A stretch of 64,000 nt of DNA from Warburgia ugandensis (lineage: Eukaryota > Streptophyta > Magnoliopsida > Canellales > Canellaceae), in assembly GCA_035236585.1 (NCBI GenBank), contig CP141132.1:57509880-57573879 (forward strand). Reading direction: 5' to 3'. How positions within the stretch are numbered: the stretch's first letter is position 1; the number at the start of each line of letters is the position of its first letter. The position numbers and the translations under genes are program-made. The notes under the pieces were generated by a model. It saw nothing but the letters and a program-made list of their open reading frames with translations. It did not search any database and was not told the origin of the DNA. Positions 26,981 through 58,273 of this stretch are shown piece after piece.

Positions 26981-28200
26981 CAAGAATATAAATCAAGACC
27001 TTAAGCATTGAAATGTTTATCAAGTTCAGGATGAATCCCCATTGAAACAACTAGCATTGCAAACACGTGTATGATGTGAGCGGACAATATAAATTTGGAT
27101 CATAATAGCACAGATATTTTAGATAAGTATACAATTATCTCAAAATATGAAAAGAAAAAGCTTGTCTTCTCCTCCAAGTAACCATGTTTACGTAAATTTC
27201 TTCCCTTTTCTTATTAAAGGAGAAGGATAAAGTAGAGAATAGAACAAAAGTTGAACATAAATGTTTAAGACATGGAAGTGATATTCCCATGCCTTGTTTG
27301 GACTAGTGCCACACCCACTACACTCCCATTGGGTATTGTTGTAATAGTAAAAGTGAGGCTCACCTTATTCAACGACATTATGTTTTTAGAATTCCAAAGT
27401 ATAAGAGATAAACTATATTGTCTTTATGGAAGTTTGCATGGATTTAAATAGAAATAAATTCAAGCTTTCGAGTTCACCCGTCTTCTTTTAGATGAGTTAG
27501 ATATCCTCTTACAATTGCAATTTATATTCTTATCATTTACCAATTTCTAGACTTTTCGTGTCTGTATTTTATGTAATAGTCTTTTACTTTTAACTCACTC
27601 TTGCCTACTTGCTTAATGAAGACAAACAACCGAATGAGCTAAGGAACTGATCTAAAGACATTTAGGGTCTTAATTTATAATAATAGTTGCTCTCTCTCTC
27701 TCTGACTTCTATGCTGCCACTATCTTCTTGAGTTGTAAAATGAATAATCAAAGGTTTTCTTGTCCATTTTATACCTAGAAGTAGCATTAGTTAGAGGATC
27801 ATCTAATGAGTGAGAATTTTTTCAGCATGACTCATCTAAGTCAAGGTAACATTACGAGTAAATTGAATTTTAAATAGGGCTGATTATATCATAACCCTTA
27901 AATGATGGCTTAAAAATCACCATATTCTTAAGAACTATTTAGGACGGGGATAATAATATGTAAAGATATTTTACAGTACAATTTTTTCTTACCTTATTTA
28001 CAGTCTTATCACTTAGATATAGTTATTTAAGACCAAACACCCATTGAGTTTCTAATGCTATTTGAGATACGCTTGAATAAATTTATCCATGTTTTAAGGC
28101 TAAAGATAGTACAGAAAATAAAGAAATTAGAAAAATGAGAAATTTTCAAAAGTGAAAAGGTTATTTTTCTTTAATACTATGTCATTTTAGAAATTTTAAG
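26981..28200. other. Unassigned stretch
   Basis: AT-rich intergenic DNA with a short CT run near 27690. No gene, RNA or element recognised. Confidence 0.4.
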
Positions 28201-29379
28201 AGGGTCTCTTTTAGGATTATATTTATGAGTTTTTTAATAAAAATTGTCATTATATTTTAATAATTTTATAAAAAAAGTCTAATATATATATATAATTTAT
28301 AATTTTATCATTTAAAATTTCCTGAACTTTGCAAAATTATTATTCTGTTAGTTCCATCCTGCTTCTTGTTAAAAATTTCAAAGTTCTATCTTAGCCTTGA
28401 AGAAGGCTACAGCACTGACGCCCAAAAAATGCGACCGACCTTGCTACAGCAGGGCGTCGAAAAAAATACGGACGACGGCAGCCCGCCACTCCGTGGAAAG
28501 GAAGATGTGAATCTCGCTGGAAACGCGGGGGGTGAGGGAAGGGATGGATCTGGCTAGGACGGACCTCCGGTGACCCTGAGGGGGAATATGCCGGTGGGGG
28601 GTGGGGGCGGGTTGCCGGCTAGGATGCGCACGGGGCCGGGTGCAGTGTAAACCGATAAGGGGAGGTTGGGACGGGCTGCCAATGAAGATATGCGCGGGGG
28701 GTGAGCCGGTAAGGGGGGTTGAGGCGGGTTGCCGATGAAGATGCGCCGCCGGGGGGTTGCTGATGGAGTGGGGCGCACCGGAAAAGTTGGGTGGTAACCG
28801 GTGGGGTTGGGGTACACCGAAAAACAGGGACGGGTGGGGAGCGCACTCTGGCCGCGGATGAGGCGGGCTGCCGACGGGCATGCAGCTGGGAAGTGCTCCG
28901 AAAACGTTGGGTAGTTGCCGGTGGGGTCTGGGTACACTGAAAAATATGGATGGGGCGGGAAACAGGTGGGAGGCGCACCCTGGCGCAGATGAGGCGGGCT
29001 ACCGATCGGGGAGGGGCGCCAGATACGTGGGGTGGTTGGGGTAAGCGCGAAAAACAGGGACGAGTTAGAAAACGGGTGGGGGCGAAAGCTTGCCTTGGAT
29101 GAGGTGGAACGATCGGGCGGGGGAGGTGGATGAGGCCATGGGAAGTAGGGGAGAGAGCCGGAAATGGACGTTTGGAGATACGGCCGGAAATGGCATGAAG
29201 TTGATGATAGTTTGAAGGGTAATATCGATTTTTCTTTTAAATTAGGAGGATGAAACGTAAAAGAAAGATAATTTCGAAAAATTCATGAAAATTTAATGAC
29301 AAATTTACGAAACAGAAAAAAATATTAGACTTTTTTTATAAAATTTCCAAAATCGAATAGTATTTTTTGAAAAAACCCT
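28201..29379. mobile_element. MULE-like inverted-repeat element with GC-rich cargo
   Basis: The ends agggtctctttt and (inverted) agggttttttca are followed by an exact 24-bp inverted repeat, 28262-28285 against 29322-29345. The AT-rich ends enclose a sharply GC-rich interior (about 28420-29190) made of imperfect tandem units of about 110-130 bp. The layout resembles non-autonomous Mutator-like elements that carry foreign GC-rich sequence. No 9-bp target duplication is seen (aattttaag against acatgtatt), so the class is inferred. Confidence 0.55.
28739..29110. repeat. GC-rich tandem repeat, units about 110-130 bp
   Basis: Units begin gatg(a/c)g at about 28739, 28857, 28988 and 29098. Each carries a gcgggctgccg-like start, a gttgggt(g/a)gtt block, a ggggt(t/c)tgggtacac block and a gaaaaacaggga-like block. 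Minus-strand open frames of up to 145 codons across it are proline-rich translations of the repeat and not a supported gene. Confidence 0.75.
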
Positions 29380-29420
29380 ACATGTATTCACATATGATTA
29401 AAGTTTAAACTGCTAATGAG

Positions 29421-29745
29421 GTCCATTTTTGAATCATCAAAAAATAATAATAAGAAGCAAACTTTCAAGTAGAAATTATAAACATAAGATCAGTAATTAT
29501 TCTAAGACTTCCATCTTCTCCAAATAGATGGTCATGAAAGAAGACTGGCAGAGTTTTCGTTTCTGAAGAAAACTAGTACATTGAGAAAACGTACAAATGG
29601 TGTCCATTTTTGGATCATTAAAATAATAATAAGAAGCAAACTTTTGCATAGGAAAAATAAATAAATGATCAGTAATTATTCTAACAGTTTGATCCAAGTT
29701 TTCGTTTCCGAAGAAAGCCAGTACATTTAAAAAACTTATGGTCAT
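29421..29745. repeat. Imperfect tandem duplication, period 181 bp
   Basis: The phrase gtccatttttgaatcat and the following aataataataagaagcaaac occur at 29421 and again at 29602. Each is followed by gatcagtaattattctaa and gttttcgtttc(t/c)gaagaaa. Just outside the MULE-like element. Confidence 0.85.
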
Positions 29746-30850
29746 TGGATGTGGATGTATTTTTATATATTAGACATCCATTGCTAGAATACAGAAAAGA
29801 GTACATACCGGGTCTTTGAAAAAAAAAAAATGGTCGTATTTTTTTAACCCAAGGCAATGTAAGCTAAAAACATCGAACGGGCATGAAATTTAATGTCTAG
29901 CGTATCCAAGCCACTCCTAAGGTGACAATTGGATTGTATCTAAAAAGAGATACTACCATGCATGAGAAAAGGGGTGTGCACTTCTACTCTTGATTAGCAT
30001 ATAAAATTTATCTCTATTTCCTTTTGCAACATTTAATATGGTTCAAGCAGCTCCAAGCAGGGGGGTACTCAGTTTTCTTGCATTCCAAATCATCAACATT
30101 GTGTCTAACCTATAGCTGGTCAGTTTCAAAAGACTTTCTGCCACCCTTTCACCTGCTTGTAAACTACAAAATAAGAAAAAAAGTTTTAAAGGCAAATTTT
30201 AATGCTCCAGATGAACAGACTCCGGCATGTAGACACTGAAGTTAAAACGTTGGTCACTAACATCGAGTTTACAAACAGTCTTTAAAAATAAGTAACATAG
30301 CCTTCATAATTTGAGTCCAGAATAAGAGTGAGAGAACTGCTACCCGAACACTGCCTTCAAATCAGTGGGTCCCTCTCAACCAGCAGCTATTAAGCAACTT
30401 TGCTGAAGGCAGGTTCTAAATCTAGTTTGGACCTTGATATTCGTTAAAAGCTAGAGAGCAAATTCATTGAGGCAGTCAACTGAAACGTAGTATGAGTAGA
30501 ATAAAATAAAATAAAGATAAACCAGAGTAGAATTCTAAAATAAAATAAAGATAGCAAATATTCCAAACCATCAGTTGCACGTGAATGCATTCTTATACGG
30601 AAACTGAACAAGTGATTATTTATTTAACCAAATAATGGAAGTTAGGATAATATCAAATAGCAGGCTGCCCTTTGCTGCTAGAAGAAATCACGTTTAGCAT
30701 CTCATGCATCGTAGATAATCTAATTTAATTCATTGTACATTCAAATGGCAAAGAACAAATAAATAATACAATTGACCAGAAAAGAATGATAAAAGAGGAG
30801 CCCACTCACAAGCTACATTGAAGGGAACATGGGAAAAACAAAATTGCTTG
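29746..30850. other. Presumed downstream flank and 3' UTR side of the AFG1-like gene
   Basis: No further coding exon or repeat recognised. Probably holds the 3' UTR at the high-coordinate end. Confidence 0.4.
30619..30624 (-). terminator. Candidate polyadenylation signal of the AFG1-like gene
   Basis: AATAAA on the minus strand, about 230 nt downstream of the stop codon. This is a reasonable 3' UTR length for a plant gene, but the motif is common in AT-rich DNA and no transcript was available. Confidence 0.25.
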
Positions 30851-49862
<19,012 letters not shown>

Positions 49863-52577
49863 CTGTAACAAAAAAGAAGAAAACTTAAAAGTCATGTAAA
49901 GATCTAAGAGTTAGCTAAGAAATCAGTCATGCCTATTGTCATATTGGATCATCTGGTTCACACAGAATGCTATTTCCTGCATGAATCGGATTTGGACTGC
50001 AGCATTTACGTATCAGATAAGCTGCAACCCTATAAAACTCAGACATCCATCTCAAGTTTTCACTGCAAAGACTTGCAGTACAACACCTAAGGAAGATTAT
50101 CTATTTATTCAAAGAATCAAAACATGTCATTTCTGGATAGCAAATGGAAATATATCTCAACTTCAAGAGATTAAATAACAGTGATGCAGAATCATTTCCA
50201 GATAGCAGATGAAAATATAGCTCAACATCAAGAGACTGATTACAATGACGCAGAACAGTCATTCATGATAAAAGGAGACTTGAGAACCAAGCATCAAATT
50301 GTACGAAGAACGTAAATGGGTAGTATGCCAGACAACTTCAAGAATATAAAGTACTTACTGTACATCCGTCATAACTGGAGTCATTACCAACAATGTCCAT
50401 AGCAGCAACTTGATCCACACATTACAATGTTCAAGTTCTAGTTTTCTGATAAGTTAGTTAAATCCAGACCTCCCTCCCTATCTCTCCTTCTCAGGTCATA
50501 AAAGACCTTACATATGGATCAGGAAACTACATTTTACCGGATAAGGAGTATTTCATCCAAAGAATGAAAAGTTGCATGGAGTTTCCCAAAATGCCAGTGT
50601 GTCTGAGCTATGTCACCTTCTCTATAGATAGTTACACCAGTTATCTAAGGTAGGATACACCCACTATAGTCCACTACTTCCTTGCAGTTCCATAAGACCT
50701 GTGCTTGGTATTGGGTAGTGTGTTTATGGAGATGGATGGTCCTAGTAGTTAAGCATTGTGGTTGAGGAGCATCATAGTGGCAGGATCAGGATCAATGGGA
50801 CTACTGTGCTTGGAGGTACTGGCATTGGTGAAGATGCTGAATAGCAACGGATGAATGGCCTTGAGTCAGCAAAATCCAAATTGCAAGGTAATTAGCAAGG
50901 GAAATTCCTTAAGAGTTTTCTATTAATAAGTCATATTAGTTTGTTAACTAAGAAAGTGATCACAAGAATAATTTAACCCTTTATGTTACAGACTGGTTCA
51001 CCAGTCCAGCTTCGTTTCCTTCCCTGGAGCCATCAAGATAGAGGCATGAGGTGTCCTGTGGAGAGGGTGACAAACATTCACAGCTGACATGAGAAATTCA
51101 CTCTTGTGAGATTGTTTACTCAACAGTCTATGGATGGCACATTCTGTCACATTTATGAATGGTTGGCAACCAGTTAGTGATGCCCTCTATTTCCAGTCTC
51201 TTTGGCATTTGGATCAGGCTAAGGCAGGAATGGTGAAGAGAGTGAAACTACTCTCGCACAGTATCACCCATAGCTTGTTATGAGCATACAACAGAATTTG
51301 TAATGGCAGCAAAGTTGCCAAAACATATTACACGCACAGGGGATTAGCAAGGGGGAAAGAAGAGGTTCTTAAGTGGGTTGACTGGTATAAATGATTAGTA
51401 CATGGAAGATTTGACAGCAACTAGTGTCAAGTAGAGTAGCAATATATACGTTCATCTACAGCTGGCAATTTTTACTATTGCATATTGGTGACTTCATTTC
51501 CAATTCTTGGAAGGTATTGTTGAAAATCCATGGGTCTAGTCTGATCTAACAACCATCATCTACTATGCAGCAAACTTAAAGCCTTTCAAAAAACAGCCTC
51601 TTGAAGATATTGGAGACTCCCAATGCATGGATTACTCATAGCTCTATCTCTAGGATTCAGCCAATTAGACTCAACCTTATGCCTTTACTGAGTTGCACTT
51701 TCAAATAGGGTCAGTACTAGAATCTCAATGTTATGAACTCATAATTTCAAAAATAAAATAAAAATAAAAATCGGATACCCCTTTCTCTGTCTATTCAAAT
51801 CTCAACAAGTGTAACAAATCTCCTTGAGAAATAAATACCATCAGATCTCAGGTCTTGAAGGGTATGATGATCTAGAATCACAAGCCTAAAAGGGATGATA
51901 ATCTGGAAATCTCAGATATTAGGTCACAGAGCAATTAAAGAACCTGAAAAAAAATCTAGTTCTCAGAGATTATGACTGAAATACACAGAATGAGAGAGAT
52001 CTCAAAGTCTCTTAACTCCAGAAATTCTAAAGAGGGCTTCCACTTAATATTTGACAACCCTATCCAAATGCTTCTCATAATCATAAAAAACTCCAGCACA
52101 GCACTTCTCAAATCACCTAGAAACAAATCTCAAGTCATAAATTGCACTAGAAGAAATGGAGGAAAGACTTCTCCTCACAGAGTCTGATGGACCACTAGTC
52201 CTAGTTCAACAAAGAATCCATCATAGTTCAAGGGGTCTACCATAATATTAAGCATGCCTAAATTACAGACATGTGCTTCATATGTGCATTAGCATACAAA
52301 CATGTGCACAAGTAAGCCCATAAAAGCTTTCACAAGTAGATGCGAGCTCACTCAAAAATAATGTTTTTATTTTTATTTTCACACTCCAATGGGGGTAAAA
52401 GGCATCATATAGGAACGCCTTTCAACTTTCTCTTCACGTAGGCAATTTGGACTATCTTTGAAAGTTCTCAATTTTAACTTCAAAAACAATTTCAACAATT
52501 GCCCACTTGTTTTTAAAGTTAAAATAACTCAGACTACACTCCCCAATTCACTTTAAAATAGAATTAAAATGCAAATA
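49863..52577. other. Unassigned stretch upstream of the first visible AFG1-like exon
   Basis: Searched for the expected Walker A/B exons on the minus strand and found none. A 65-bp imperfect tandem pair sits at 50127 and 50192 (tcattt..gatagca.atg.aaatat). Probably intron, or flank if the gene is truncated. Confidence 0.4.
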
Positions 52578-52579
52578 AA

Positions 52580-53610
52580 TTATCATCATCAAGACCTTAT
52601 CCCGATTAGGGGTCGGTCACATGAATCTTGTTCCTCCATTCCCCTGTATTAAGTGCCATAGCTTCATTTAGTCCCAAAGTTTTTAAATCTTTTCTCACCA
52701 CTTCTATCCATGTTCTTTTGGGCCTTCCCCTTGCCTTTTGCAACATTCGACTAGAATAGCCTCACTCCTTCTAACAGGTGCCATTTTTTGTCTCAATTGG
52801 ACATGTCCAAACTATCAAAGTCTAATCTTCCTCATCTTGTTACCTATTGATGCTACTCCTAAGTTTCTTCTAATGTTTTCACTTCTAATTCTATCCTTTC
52901 TTGTCTTGCAACTCATCCATCTCAACATCCACATTTTGGCAGTGCTCATCCTATGAACATGTTGTTCCTTAACTACCCAACATTTTGATCCATAGAGCAT
53001 AGCTTGGCTTATAGCGATCCTCTAGAATTTTCCTTTTAGTTTGAGTGGCACCCTTTGATTACACAAAACTCTAGAGGCGCATCTCCATTTGTTCCAACTT
53101 GCTTGGATTCTCTGGGTAACCTCACTCCTTCTAACAGGTGCCATTTTTTGTCTCAATTGGACATGTCAACCATCAAAGTCTAATCTTCCTCATCTTGTTA
53201 CCTATTGATGCTACTCCTAAGTTTCTTCTAACATTTTCACTTCTAATTCTATCCTTTCTTGTCTTGCACTCATCCATCTCAACATCCGCATTTTGGCAGC
53301 ACTCATCCTATGAACATGTTGTTCCTTAACTGCTCAACACTTTGATCCATAGAGCATGGCTTGGCATATAGCCATCCTCTGGAATTTTCCTTTTAGTTTG
53401 AGTGGTACCCTTTGATTACACAAAACTCTAGAGGCGCATCTCCATTTGTTCCATCCGACTTGGATTCTCTGGGTAACCTCCATCTCAATCTTTCTACTTT
53501 CATGAATTATCAATCCCAAGTATCAGAAGTGTTCCTTTAGGGGACTTCTTGGTTATCAATCTTTACCGATGCTCTATTCCCGCTCTTCTCCTTGCTAAAA
53601 TTGCATTCCA
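52580..53610 (-). mobile_element. RTE LINE 3' fragment with an internal 360-bp tandem duplication
   Basis: Minus-strand RTE 3' end (ATC tail at 52580-52590, then the conserved ttatcccgattaggggtcgg). The segment starting ctcactccttctaacagg at 52761 recurs at 53121 with a period of exactly 360 bp, up to 53480. Only the C-terminal part of the ORF and the 3' UTR are present. The repeated frame includes MLYGSKCWVVKEQHVHRMS in one unit. Confidence 0.85.
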
Positions 53611-54631
53611 TACACTCCTAAGATACATTTATTGCATTTAAGCATTTCATCATTTAAATGCTTTTTGTCTATTGATTTTGACGATGATTCACTATTCAGT
53701 TTGGATGAGTATATTTATGGGATGATGCATGACATGAGTTGTGGTGATCTTTCATATCTTGAAACAATATGCATGGATATTGAAACGGATAATTTGAATT
53801 GAATTGGCATGACATTGATTTGTAAGGCATGATTGAGATTTCAGAGCTCATTATACTACTCATTATGCATCATATTCTACTAAACTACATAACATGTGAT
53901 CATATGTCCCTTTTGGGTTTAAAACTACATAAACTCATATTTCGATGGTGAAACTATATACACAAGCACAAGCTTGCTAAGATATTGTATTTGTTTACAA
54001 TATCTTAGGTTCAAAAGACTTAGGCAAAGGAAAAGGAGCAGAGGCTTGACTTGGGAGCTAAAGGAAGGTCATATTGAGGTAATGATAAGTATATGTAAAG
54101 GCTATTGAAGACTTCCTATGAAATTTGTGTAGTAAAATGGTACTATGACTCTACTTGAATGGACATGTGGATATGTATTACTTAATTTAGAACGAATGGC
54201 TGTGACTGGGGTAATCCTGGGGATGTTGGTTCAGTTCCTAGCCTTTTGGAACTGCAAAAGTGTACCTTTTTATTTAAATGTGAACAGACATGTGTGCGTG
54301 GATGTATTTTGGAGGGAGATGGAGTCTCCTTTGTTATTTCATATAAACTGTGTTTATCAGGTTGTAGCATCTCATGTGTGAAATGCGTTAGGTCCAAAAT
54401 ACAAGGGAGATTCTACCAGATTTTCAGTAGAAATGTAGCGCTCATTTCTCTGAAAATCCTTATTTTTGAAAAGAAAAACGACACTCGGGATTATATGTTT
54501 CTTTTCTTTTCTTTTGGTCTTCTTATGAAACATGTTTTCCCTTGTTTGATTTCTAAATAGTTTTTCAAACTTGGGGCCCTACAATTGCAAATATTTAATG
54601 AAAAAGTGTTAGAATAAATCTGGGATGTAAC
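53611..54631 (+). mobile_element. Decayed Ty3/gypsy-type LTR 3' part
   Basis: acacaagcacaagcttgcta and the following aatatcttag match the LTR block at 25131-25190. The right end ctgggatgtaaca resembles the LTR terminus ccggggtgttaca. It is bounded on both sides by LINE fragments. Very diverged, old and broken. Confidence 0.45.
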
Positions 54632-56114
54632 ATTAGAATACTTGAAGTGAAAGAGGCCTTGAAAAAAATGAAATCAGAAAAGGCTCTGAGGCCTGATGGT
54701 ATACCAATAGAGGTTTGGAAGTATATGGGAGATATTGGGTAGTTTTGACAAAATTATTTAACAAGATTGTGAAACCAAAGAAAATGCTAGATGGATGGAG
54801 GAAGAGCTCTATTATATCAATTTGTAGGAATAAAGGAGACATACATAGTTGTACTAATTATCGGGGGATCAAACTTATGAGCCATACCATGAAACTATTT
54901 GAAAGAGTAATGAAGAAGAGACTACGACACGAGACGAGTGTATTAGAGAACTAGTTTGATTTCATGCCTAGGAGATCGACCACAAAAGTTATTTTCTTGC
55001 TTAGACAATTGACAGAAAAAATATAAGGAGAAGAAGAAGGACCTTCAGATGGTCTTTATTGACTTAGAAAAAGCTTATGATAGGGTCCTGAGAGAGTTAA
55101 TATGGTGGGTGTTGGGAGAGAAAGGGGTTTCATAGGGGTATATAGACATAATTAAGGATATGTGTGAGGATGTGATAACAAATATTAGGACCACTAGCAG
55201 AGAGACCGGTGATTTTCCTATCACTGTAGGATTGCACCAAGGACCGGCATAGAGCTCGTGCCTTTTCACATTGGTTATGAATGAGTCAACAAAACATTTG
55301 CACGAGAAGATTCCACGGTGCATGTTATTTGCAGATGATATAGTTTTGATTGATGAGACAAGGGAGGGCGTAAACACAAAGTTAGAGTTATGGAGAGATG
55401 CATTAGAATCTAAAGGATTTAAAATTAGTCCAACTAAGACAGAATATATGGAATGCAATTTTAGCAAGGAGCGAGAGTGGAGCACTAGTAAAGATTAGTA
55501 ACCAAGAAGTCAGCTTAAAAGAACACTTCTGATACTTGGGATCGATACTTCATGAGAGTGGAAAGATTGAGAGGGAGGTTACCCCAAGAATCCAAGTAGG
55601 TTGGAACAAATGGAGATTTGCCTTTGGAGTTTTGTGTGATTGGTGGGTGCCACTCAAACTGAAATGAAAATTCTATAGGATGGCTGTAAGGCCAGCCATG
55701 CTTTATGGATCTGAGTGTAGGGCAGTTAAAGAACATCGTGTACATAGGATGAGTGTTACTGAAATGTGGATGTTGAGATGGATGAGTGGCAATACAAGAA
55801 ATGAAAACATTAGAGAAAACTTAGGAGTAGCACCAAAAGGTAAAAAGATGAGGGAGATTAGACTTAGATGGTTTGGACATGTCTAATGTAGACAAAAAAG
55901 GGCACCAATTGGAAGGAGTGAGGCAATCCAAGTCAAAGGTTCTAAAAGGGCAAGGAGAAGGCCTAAAAGAAGGTGGATAGAAGTGGAAAGAAAAGATTTA
56001 AAAACTTTGGGACTAAATGAAGCTATGACACTTAATAGAGGGGAATGGAGGAACAAGATTCATGTGGCTGACCCTTAATCGGGATAAGGTCTTGATGATG
56101 ATGACGGTGATGAT
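54632..56114 (+). mobile_element. RTE LINE, 5'-truncated, reverse transcriptase part
   Basis: Plus strand. It shows [52 protein letters not shown] and the catalytic [10 protein letters not shown] box (about 55326-55355). The C-terminal [20 protein letters not shown] and a conserved 3' end with gataaggtcttgatgatg tail follow. Stops and frameshifts break it into pieces (54715-54954, 55271-55498, 55680-55886). Confidence 0.87.
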
Positions 56115-56841
56115 TATAAGTATAACGAAATCATGACTCTCTTACATGAGTCCCTTTATATGCAATGCACACTTCATACATTCACAAGATATCAACATAA
56201 TATCACATCTCACAGATAATGCATATAAGCAAAATCATAATCATCGTCATATGTAAATCAAATTGATAAATCTATACCCTTATGTACTATGGCAAGTAGT
56301 CCTGCTATCTCATCTCTTGAGAATAATCCATCTTTCATTTGTGAATTTCTCATTGAACCAGTCATCTGTTCCTCTAAAAACAACTCAAACAATCTCAAAA
56401 AAATCATCGAGGAATTTGCTATGCTCATGACCAGATTGTTGCATTGTTTGCTTTCCAATATCTTGGAAAGACATTGACCTTATCCTCACGGGGCCTACAA
56501 ATTGTTTCGATAGGCTGCTATGAGTCGCCTACTATAGTATATACTACCAATCGAGAAATCTTGCCCTTTTTGGGCATTGAATATCATCCCACCCTTGGGT
56601 GGTTGAGGCCGAGAGGCCAAATCCGCACTACCTCCTAGCATAGCTCCCATAGGCCTTTAGCCTAAATAAATCTTTAGGTACTTACATCCATCATCTCAGA
56701 ATAAAATTGATAATTTTAAATCGAAATACAGGCTCTATGATAGTGTGATATCGTCATCAATTACAAGAGGCGAAACTTAATAAGAACATTACCTCTTCTA
56801 ACAAAATCTCATCACAAGGAATATTACCTCTTCTAACAAAC
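56115..56841. other. Unassigned stretch between two LINEs
   Basis: Possibly minus-strand gypsy LTR debris, continuing at 58274-59100. An 18-bp direct repeat attacctcttctaacaaa (56789, 56824) ends at the start of the next LINE. No gene seen. Confidence 0.35.
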
Positions 56842-58273
56842 TGGGGTAGTTTGGTTGACAAAGTTGTTTAACAAGATTATAAAATCAAAGAATACCGAAT
56901 GAATGGAGGAAGAGCTCTATTATACCAAATTATATGAATAAAGGAGTCATACAGAGCTGCACTAATTATCGAGGTATCAAACTTATGATCCACACTATGA
57001 AACTTTTTGAAAGAGTGATTAAGAAGAGACTACGACATGAGACGAGTGTATCGGAGAACTAGTTTGGTTTCATGCCTGGGAGGTTTACCATTAATGCTAT
57101 TTTCCTACTTAGATAATTGATAAAGAAATATAGGGAGAGGAGGAAGGACCTCCTCATGGTCTTTATTAACTTAGAAAAAGCTTATGATAGGGTCCCTAGA
57201 GAGTTAATATAGTGGGTGTTAGATGAGAAAGGAGTTTTACAGGAGTATATAGACATAATTAAAGATATATATATAAGGGAGTAGTAAAAAATGTTAGAAC
57301 CACTAGTGGAGAGACCAATGATTTTCCTATCACATCAGGATTGCACCAAGGATCGGCATTGAGCCCATACCTTTTTATGTTGGTTATGGGTGAGTAAACA
57401 AAACATCTACACGAGGAGATTTCATCTTGCATGTTATTTGCAGATGATATAGTTTTAATTGGTGAGGCAAGGGACGACATAAACAAAAAGTTAGAGTTAT
57501 GGAGAGAAGCATTAGAATCTAAAGAATTTAAAATCATTCGAACTAAGATAGAGTATGTTTAGAATTTAAAATCAGCCAAACTAAGGCAGAGTACATGGAA
57601 CACAATTTTAGCAAATAAAGGAGCTAGAGTGGAGCACCAAAAAAGATTGATAATTAAGAAGTCCTCCTAAAAGACCACTTTGGGTACTTAGGATCGATGA
57701 TTCATGAGAGTTGAGAGAATGGCAGGGAGGTTACCCAGAGAATCCAAGCCGGTTGGAACAAATGGGGATGCGCCTCTGGAGTTTTGTGTGATTGGTGGGT
57801 GCCACTCAAACTGAAAAGAAATTTCTATAGGATAGCTATAAGGCCGGCCATGCTCTATAGATCAGAGTGTTAGGCAGTTTAGGAACATCATGTACGTAGG
57901 ATGAATGTAGCCGAAATGAGAATGTTAAGATAGATGAGTGGCAAGACAAGAAAGCACAGAATTAGAAATGAAAACATTAGAGGAAACATAGGAGTAATAC
58001 CAATAGGTAACAAGATGAGGGAGATTAGACTTAGATGGTTTTGACATGTCCAACAGAATCCAAAAATGGCATTGGCTAGAAGGAATGAGGCAATGCAAGT
58101 AGAAGGTTCTAAAGGGCAAGGGGAAAGCCCAAAAGAACATAGCTAGAAGTGGTGAGAAAAGATTTAAAAACTGTGGCACTAAATGAAGCCATGATACTTA
58201 ATAGAGGGGAATAGAGGAACAAGATTCATGTGGTTGACCCCTCATTGGGATAAGGTCTTGATGATAATGATTA
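56842..58273 (+). mobile_element. RTE LINE, 5'-truncated, second plus-strand copy
   Basis: Starts WLTKLFNKIIK and continues through a GIKLM..TMKLFERVIKKR block and KAYDRV, the catalytic [14 protein letters not shown] box (about 57429-57470) and the C-terminal gene end, to the tail cttgatgataatga. A stretch near 57520-57600 is partly repeated. More decayed than the copy at 54632-56114. Confidence 0.85.

Noticed and set aside
28444-28978. Proline-rich minus-strand frames of 119-145 codons
   Set aside because: They are translations of a GC-rich tandem repeat, open in several frames at once.
50342-50402. Candidate extra AFG1 exon (DQVAAMDIVGNDSSYDGCT, minus strand) with a gtaagta donor
   Set aside because: The donor consensus is good, but the sequence does not match the expected segment ending in DEIQ, and the phase gives no family motif.
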